IMG/VR virus record: IMGVR_UViG_3300022198_004140
Span: 1 to 35,153 of that record
Length of the DNA: 35,153 bases
Source of the DNA: a virus
Reading direction: 5' to 3' (one strand)
In this document: one piece after another, positions 31,275 to 35,153 of the stretch
How the letters are laid out: each line of letters starts with the position of its first letter
How positions within the stretch are numbered: the first letter of the stretch is position 1
The notes under the pieces: model-generated
What the model saw: the letters and a program-made list of their open reading frames with translations, nothing else
What the model was told of the DNA's origin: nothing
Databases searched by the model: none
Position numbers and translations under genes: made by a program

Positions 31275-32618
31275 TTATAAAAATATGCCTTCGTCAAAGC
31301 CAAGACCAACTCCACCTTCAAAGGTAAAGAATATATCGTCTGTTGCTATTTTCATAAGGAAATTTTTACCGTTATATCTTATTGCAATCTTTTGAATATT
31401 TTTACTAAAGGAACTTAACCATATAAGATATTCTTGTTCATCAATTAAAAGCCTATTATAAGGAGGAAGTATAAATTCAAAATTAAGTTCACTTATATCT
31501 ATGTTACTTTTATCATATATTACTTCATTGCTTAGAGGCATTCCCTGAATATCTTTCCAAGTGGTTAATTCTGTAGATATCTCTCCTGATCCACCATCAT
31601 ACCAAACACCATCATTAAAACCTTTTCCTTCAGTGGTTCCTTGATCAACGCTCATAATAAAATAATTATTATCTTCTGTAACATGTTGACCAACATATAC
31701 AACCTTATTTTTGCTAACAAATTTTAAATCATCCGTTTCAACCTTTGCAGCTCCATATTTCAACTCATAGTCACGACCTCCGCTAATATCATACACCCTT
31801 ATTAAGTTGTATTTCTGTGGAGAGTAATCACTTGAGTATAGAGTCATATTCAGTCCATACTGATTAAAATCAGTATTTGGGTCTGGTATATTCTGTACAA
31901 TTCCACCTATATACATTGGAGCGACTGGCTCTGGGTCTAACGATCCGCTTAATTGCTGAGTAGTGTTTGATGCTGGGAAACGACTTGACTTTACAGATGC
32001 TGTTTTTGGACTTGTTGTTGAATCTTCATCTTCAACAAATACAGTATTGATTGTATCTAAAAATTCAGATATTGAAGAAACTGTTCCGACATTATTAGTC
32101 CACACAACAATTTCAGTCTTATTTCCATTGTTATATTCAGATATAGCCAACTGCATAGCAATACCTATAAATTGACTTGAACAATAACTCCACCAATCAC
32201 GATGGTATCTATCTATAATTGGGGCATTTATTTTTAATGAGTCAGGTACATTATATGCATTATTTACTGCCACAAGTTCAGCAGCTTTAGGATTTATTTT
32301 ATCCCATTCAAACATTCCTGTGGGGTAATACCTTTCTATGCTATTTACTAAAGAACTATCTTTTATATAATCTATTTCATAAATAACAGGTAGATTTATA
32401 TTGCCTTGACTAGAAATTACTGGTATTGAAAATAATCCAGTTTTTTTATTTGATGGCAATATTGAAACGGTTAATTTGTCTTGAGATATAGAATACAGTT
32501 CTTCATCAAAATCAACTTCAAAAATTTTAACATAAGACAAAGAGGTTGTTGAGTATAGCTGTATATTAATATCATCATTGCTTACTCTCAAACTGTCACC
32601 AACAATAATTAAAGCCAT
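31275..32618 (-). CDS. Virion-associated protein of unknown role, 447 aa
   Basis: Beta-rich N-terminal half (MALIIVGDSLRVSNDDINIQ), a middle linker rich in Ser/Thr/Pro (DSTTSPKTASVKSSRFPASN, about 197-216), and a C terminus of beta strands ending VGLGFDEGIFL. No motif is recognised. It sits between the large terminase and the adhesins, with 7 nt to the terminase stop. Context suggests a fibre, baseplate or head-appendage protein. Confidence 0.55.
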   Translation of the reverse strand: MALIIVGDSLRVSNDDINIQLYSTTSLSYVKIFEVDFDEELYSISQDKLTVSILPSNKKTGLFSIPVISSQGNINLPVIYEIDYIKDSSLVNSIERYYPTGMFEWDKINPKAAELVAVNNAYNVPDSLKINAPIIDRYHRDWWSYCSSQFIGIAMQLAISEYNNGNKTEIVVWTNNVGTVSSISEFLDTINTVFVEDEDSTTSPKTASVKSSRFPASNTTQQLSGSLDPEPVAPMYIGGIVQNIPDPNTDFNQYGLNMTLYSSDYSPQKYNLIRVYDISGGRDYELKYGAAKVETDDLKFVSKNKVVYVGQHVTEDNNYFIMSVDQGTTEGKGFNDGVWYDGGSGEISTELTTWKDIQGMPLSNEVIYDKSNIDISELNFEFILPPYNRLLIDEQEYLIWLSSFSKNIQKIAIRYNGKNFLMKIATDDIFFTFEGGVGLGFDEGIFL

Positions 32619-32625
32619 ACAACCC

Positions 32626-34539
32626 TCATAACCTACATATTTGATTTACTCTATTCTTATTCAGTGAATTATATCTTGTTTTTAGTCTATTGATAAGAGA
32701 TTCTCCACTATTTGTTTTTGAATGAAAATTAAACTCTGTTCCGCTGTCATTTCTATTACTCAAATCTAAAGAACTAACATCACTAACTGAAACCTTAAAT
32801 TTAAACTGCTCATCATACCATCTAATCAGTTGCACTGATATATCAACCAAATCGTCTTTTTCATGCTTGCCTTCTCCTGTAAATGATACAAGCTGAGAAA
32901 GCATATCCAATCCCATTCTATTATCTGGCAACATTAACTTACCACTCTGTATAACTGGACTTATTGACAAAAGACGAGCTTTCTTGCTCTCAGTCGCATC
33001 AATTGCAATGATCCTGCTATATTTCTTCTCTAAAGTTTCATATACTGCCTGACCATTTGCTTTCAACTCAATAAGAATAGCGCTGTAATCAATATATGTT
33101 TTTATTAATGAATCTAACTTATCAACACAATCCATGAAACTTAAACGCTCATATATTAAATCTATTAAATAATACTCTCCTTTTTTTGTTATTCCAAATA
33201 CACCCAACGCAGCTTTGTCTGAACTTTTCTTATCATTATATGAGGTATCAACAGATATAACTATATCTTCAAAATCAAATGGAATATCATCCTCTGGAAT
33301 CATTTTTATCCATTCTTTTTTAACTAAACTTATAGAGTCAGATATTGGCTTTTGTTGATATACACTATTCCATGTTACGACATCGTCAGAATATTTCGCA
33401 TTCAAATATGCAGTGGAACTAACCTCAGCCCATAACATTTGATCATGGTTTTTTCTAAAATCATAAGGAAAATCATCAGTGCTATCATTAAATGCACGGA
33501 AACAAATATTGACAACCTCTCTATCAAATTCCCCTTCTATTTCTTTTATTTGATTTACTTTTCTTTCGGTGTGACCAATTACGTCTCCGTTTGACCATCT
33601 TGTCTGCACAACGGCAATCAAAGTGTTATTTCTTACACGTGACATAGCAGATGCATCATATTCTTGAGTAATCTTTCTTATGTTTGTTTCTGATCTTGCA
33701 ACTTCGGCGTTAGGTATTGGATCATCAATCAAAATAAATTGAGCAGGATTTCCAGTAAGTTGCTTTAATGAACCACCGAAAATACGACCTCCGCTAGTAG
33801 TTTCCTTAATCTGTGAATTATCTAGTGGCAAAGTTATTCCAGACGCAGCAAACTGCTTTTTCTCTGCAGGAGTTAAATTCTTATTAAAACGTTTACCAAA
33901 CAATTTAACATAACCAGATGTACTGACCAAGTGCATGAAATCTTTTCTTAGAACAGATGCAGCGTAATTTGCGTTATATGTTCCAAGTACACCTTTAGAT
34001 GCAGGATGGTTCCCCAATATCATTGCAGGAAGAGCACCTGAGAACAAACTGGACTTTCCTGACTGCGGAGGACAAGACATCAATAAAAACTTACCAGTCT
34101 CTCCCTTACGCCAACTATGAAAAGCACTATCAAGCTCATTTGCCATGACAAAATGAAACCATGCAAATCTATACACATTATCACGCCTAACTGGATCAAT
34201 CCAATTACCAGTGCTTTCATAGCAGTATTTTGTTAAACCAAAGATTGTCTCTCTGAAGAAGAATCCGTTTATTTCATTTAACTCTTTAGCTAAATCTCTA
34301 AATTCTTTAGAAATTTCTATAACCCTATTGGTCATCTCGCTGCATAATATATCGTGGCTAAATATCTCGTTTAACCAGATACGCCTCACATCATCACTGT
34401 AGCAATTTAGTTTAACATCAATTTGAAACTTACTTCTATCAAACCATTCTCTAGCCTTTTTAACATCCAAATCAAGACGCTCAAACTCATCAACTAGAGT
34501 ATCTGTGAAGCATTCAAATGAAGTCGCTGGTGTCTGCAT
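32626..34539 (-). CDS. terL: Terminase large subunit (ATPase/nuclease), 637 aa
   Basis: The packaging motor. The Walker A site is CPPQSGKSS at 156-164 and Walker B is FILIDD at 268-273. A VQTRWSNGD coupling motif follows at about 311-319. The C-terminal nuclease (RNase H-like) has VISVDTSY with Asp 431, then ILIELKANG (Glu 491), and KDDLVD with Asp residues at about 562-566. An extra N-terminal part (1-120) precedes the ATPase. It would cleave concatemers and pump DNA through the portal. It overlaps the small subunit gene by 26 nt. Confidence 0.93.
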   Translation of the reverse strand: MQTPATSFECFTDTLVDEFERLDLDVKKAREWFDRSKFQIDVKLNCYSDDVRRIWLNEIFSHDILCSEMTNRVIEISKEFRDLAKELNEINGFFFRETIFGLTKYCYESTGNWIDPVRRDNVYRFAWFHFVMANELDSAFHSWRKGETGKFLLMSCPPQSGKSSLFSGALPAMILGNHPASKGVLGTYNANYAASVLRKDFMHLVSTSGYVKLFGKRFNKNLTPAEKKQFAASGITLPLDNSQIKETTSGGRIFGGSLKQLTGNPAQFILIDDPIPNAEVARSETNIRKITQEYDASAMSRVRNNTLIAVVQTRWSNGDVIGHTERKVNQIKEIEGEFDREVVNICFRAFNDSTDDFPYDFRKNHDQMLWAEVSSTAYLNAKYSDDVVTWNSVYQQKPISDSISLVKKEWIKMIPEDDIPFDFEDIVISVDTSYNDKKSSDKAALGVFGITKKGEYYLIDLIYERLSFMDCVDKLDSLIKTYIDYSAILIELKANGQAVYETLEKKYSRIIAIDATESKKARLLSISPVIQSGKLMLPDNRMGLDMLSQLVSFTGEGKHEKDDLVDISVQLIRWYDEQFKFKVSVSDVSSLDLSNRNDSGTEFNFHSKTNSGESLINRLKTRYNSLNKNRVNQICRL

Positions 34540-34978
34540 TTATCATCTCATCTTTTGACTTTATTACACTTCCATATTTATTATAAAGTGCATTCATATC
34601 TACGGTTAAAGATTCAGCGTGTTGCTTTAATCTGTCGATTGCTTTTTCACTCATTCCATCTAAGTCATCTTTATCCATAAGAACAAGCTCATTGTACCTA
34701 GTAATTAATTCACTAATCCTGTGTTCCATACCCATCATAAACGCATCAAACAGCAGTGGTTCATCCTTAATCATTTTCTCAAAAGATGCACGGTTCATCG
34801 CCATTCTATGTGGTAATGTATCCCACTTACCACCTTTCTTGGCATAGTCAGCTATAAATCTTTGTACTGATACATTAGCTTCATCCGCTACCCTTGCTTC
34901 CCATTCATAAACTTTGGCATTTTTACCATTTCTACCCTTATTAAGCCATTCTAGCACCTGTTTGTGTGTCAGTAGCAT
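34514..34978 (-). CDS. terS: Terminase small subunit, 154 aa
   Basis: It lies directly upstream of and overlaps the large subunit. The N-terminal part (MLLTHKQVLEWLNKGRNGKN, then KVYEWEARVADEANVSVQRF) is helix-turn-helix-like for recognising the packaging site. The centre (FDAFMMGMEHRISELITRYN) is the coiled-coil oligomerisation region. The C terminus DEMINADTSDFI would dock to the large subunit. It is the first gene of the virion module, downstream of a promoter at 35013-35041. Confidence 0.75.
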   Translation of the reverse strand: MLLTHKQVLEWLNKGRNGKNAKVYEWEARVADEANVSVQRFIADYAKKGGKWDTLPHRMAMNRASFEKMIKDEPLLFDAFMMGMEHRISELITRYNELVLMDKDDLDGMSEKAIDRLKQHAESLTVDMNALYNKYGSVIKSKDEMINADTSDFI

Positions 34979-35012
34979 GTGTTTGTGTTACCTTTATGAT
35001 AAACTTATACAC

Positions 35013-35041
35013 ATGTTAGTTTTGTTTTTTGTTTTTGTCAA
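35013..35041 (-). promoter_or_regulatory. Promoter of the virion module
   Basis: TTGACA (35041-35036), a 17-nt spacer and TAACAT (35018-35013). RNA would start near 35006, about 28 nt before the small terminase ATG. The first three bases of the -35 box lie inside the 115-bp inverted repeat, the rest just outside it. Confidence 0.55.
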
Positions 35042-35153
35042 TCCTAACCTTCACCAAGTCTTAACCTTCCCCCAACGACTTCCCACCCCATATTTATAGC
35101 CAACCTTACTATTATTTCACCCACTTCTGCTACTTTCATACCTTCTTTGATTG
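35039..35153 (-). repeat. Right copy of the 115-bp inverted repeat
   Basis: Exact reverse complement of 7617-7731. The window ends inside the match, so its full length and what lies beyond are not visible. See the left copy. Confidence 0.97.
35044..35153 (-). CDS. Partial second copy of the gene-B 3' end (36 codons)
   Basis: Within the right repeat copy the minus-strand frame encodes the last 36 residues of protein B (AIKEGMKVAEVGEIIVRLAI and on), ending in TAG at 35046-35044. The 5' part is cut off by the window edge. It is either a real inverted duplicate of the gene, or the end of an assembly path that runs back into the copy at 7244. Confidence 0.6.
   Translation of the reverse strand, partial: IKEGMKVAEVGEIIVRLAINMGWEVVGGRLRLGEG

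Overview
The window is part of the genome of a contractile-tailed (myovirus) bacteriophage. It is AT-rich by eye. The morphology call rests on a tail sheath/tail tube pair together with baseplate proteins of the gp25/W, gp47/J and HxH-spike types. The host is Gram-negative: there is an overlapping inner-membrane spanin and lipoprotein outer-membrane spanin pair. No tRNA, integrase, CRISPR array or DNA polymerase is visible, and no recognisable endolysin or holin, so this is not the whole genome.

Layout. (1) 1-5722, minus strand: small early or accessory genes. They include a NAMPT-like phosphoribosyltransferase and a PRPP-synthetase-like kinase that overlap by 4 nt, the gene arrangement of the NAD+-rebuilding pathway NARP1. 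A small sliding-clamp-like protein and three tiny overlapping membrane peptides are also here. Two good sigma70-type promoters (3373-3400 and 5756-5783) drive this arm. (2) 5723-6777: about 1 kb without a convincing gene, very AT-rich, with an array of TGACA/TGTCA boxes partly phased at about 10 bp. It looks like an origin or operator region. (3) 6778-7726, plus strand: two adjacent genes that are diverged copies of each other, of unknown function. (4) 7706-34978, minus strand: the virion module. In transcription order it runs small terminase, large terminase, adhesin/fibre genes, baseplate J/spike/W, more fibre genes, spanins, portal, protease, scaffold-like protein, decoration protein, major capsid, connectors, sheath, tube, tail-assembly chaperone, tape measure, LysM tail protein and baseplate hub.

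The strongest non-standard signals are these. (a) A perfect 115-bp inverted repeat (7617-7731 and 35039-35153) flanks the whole 27-kb virion module. It consists of the 3' end of the plus-strand gene at 7244, and the window stops while the match is still perfect. (b) A complete programmed -1 frameshift site sits in the tail-assembly chaperone gene: slippery A AAA AAG, a 6-nt spacer, an 8-bp hairpin, and a shifted frame that stays open to the first base of the tape-measure start codon. (c) A promoter followed by two long-looped hairpins lies between tail tube and chaperone; one loop could pair with the chaperone ribosome binding site. (d) The NAD+ gene pair suggests counter-defence against NAD+-depleting immunity.

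How the parts could work together: the left arm (NAD+ pair, clamp-like protein, small membrane peptides) would condition the cell and replication. The 6-7 kb region would control or initiate replication or the early/late choice. The right arm builds the particle. Late transcription probably uses host RNA polymerase, because several intergenic gaps in the virion module contain TTGACA/TATAAT-like promoters.
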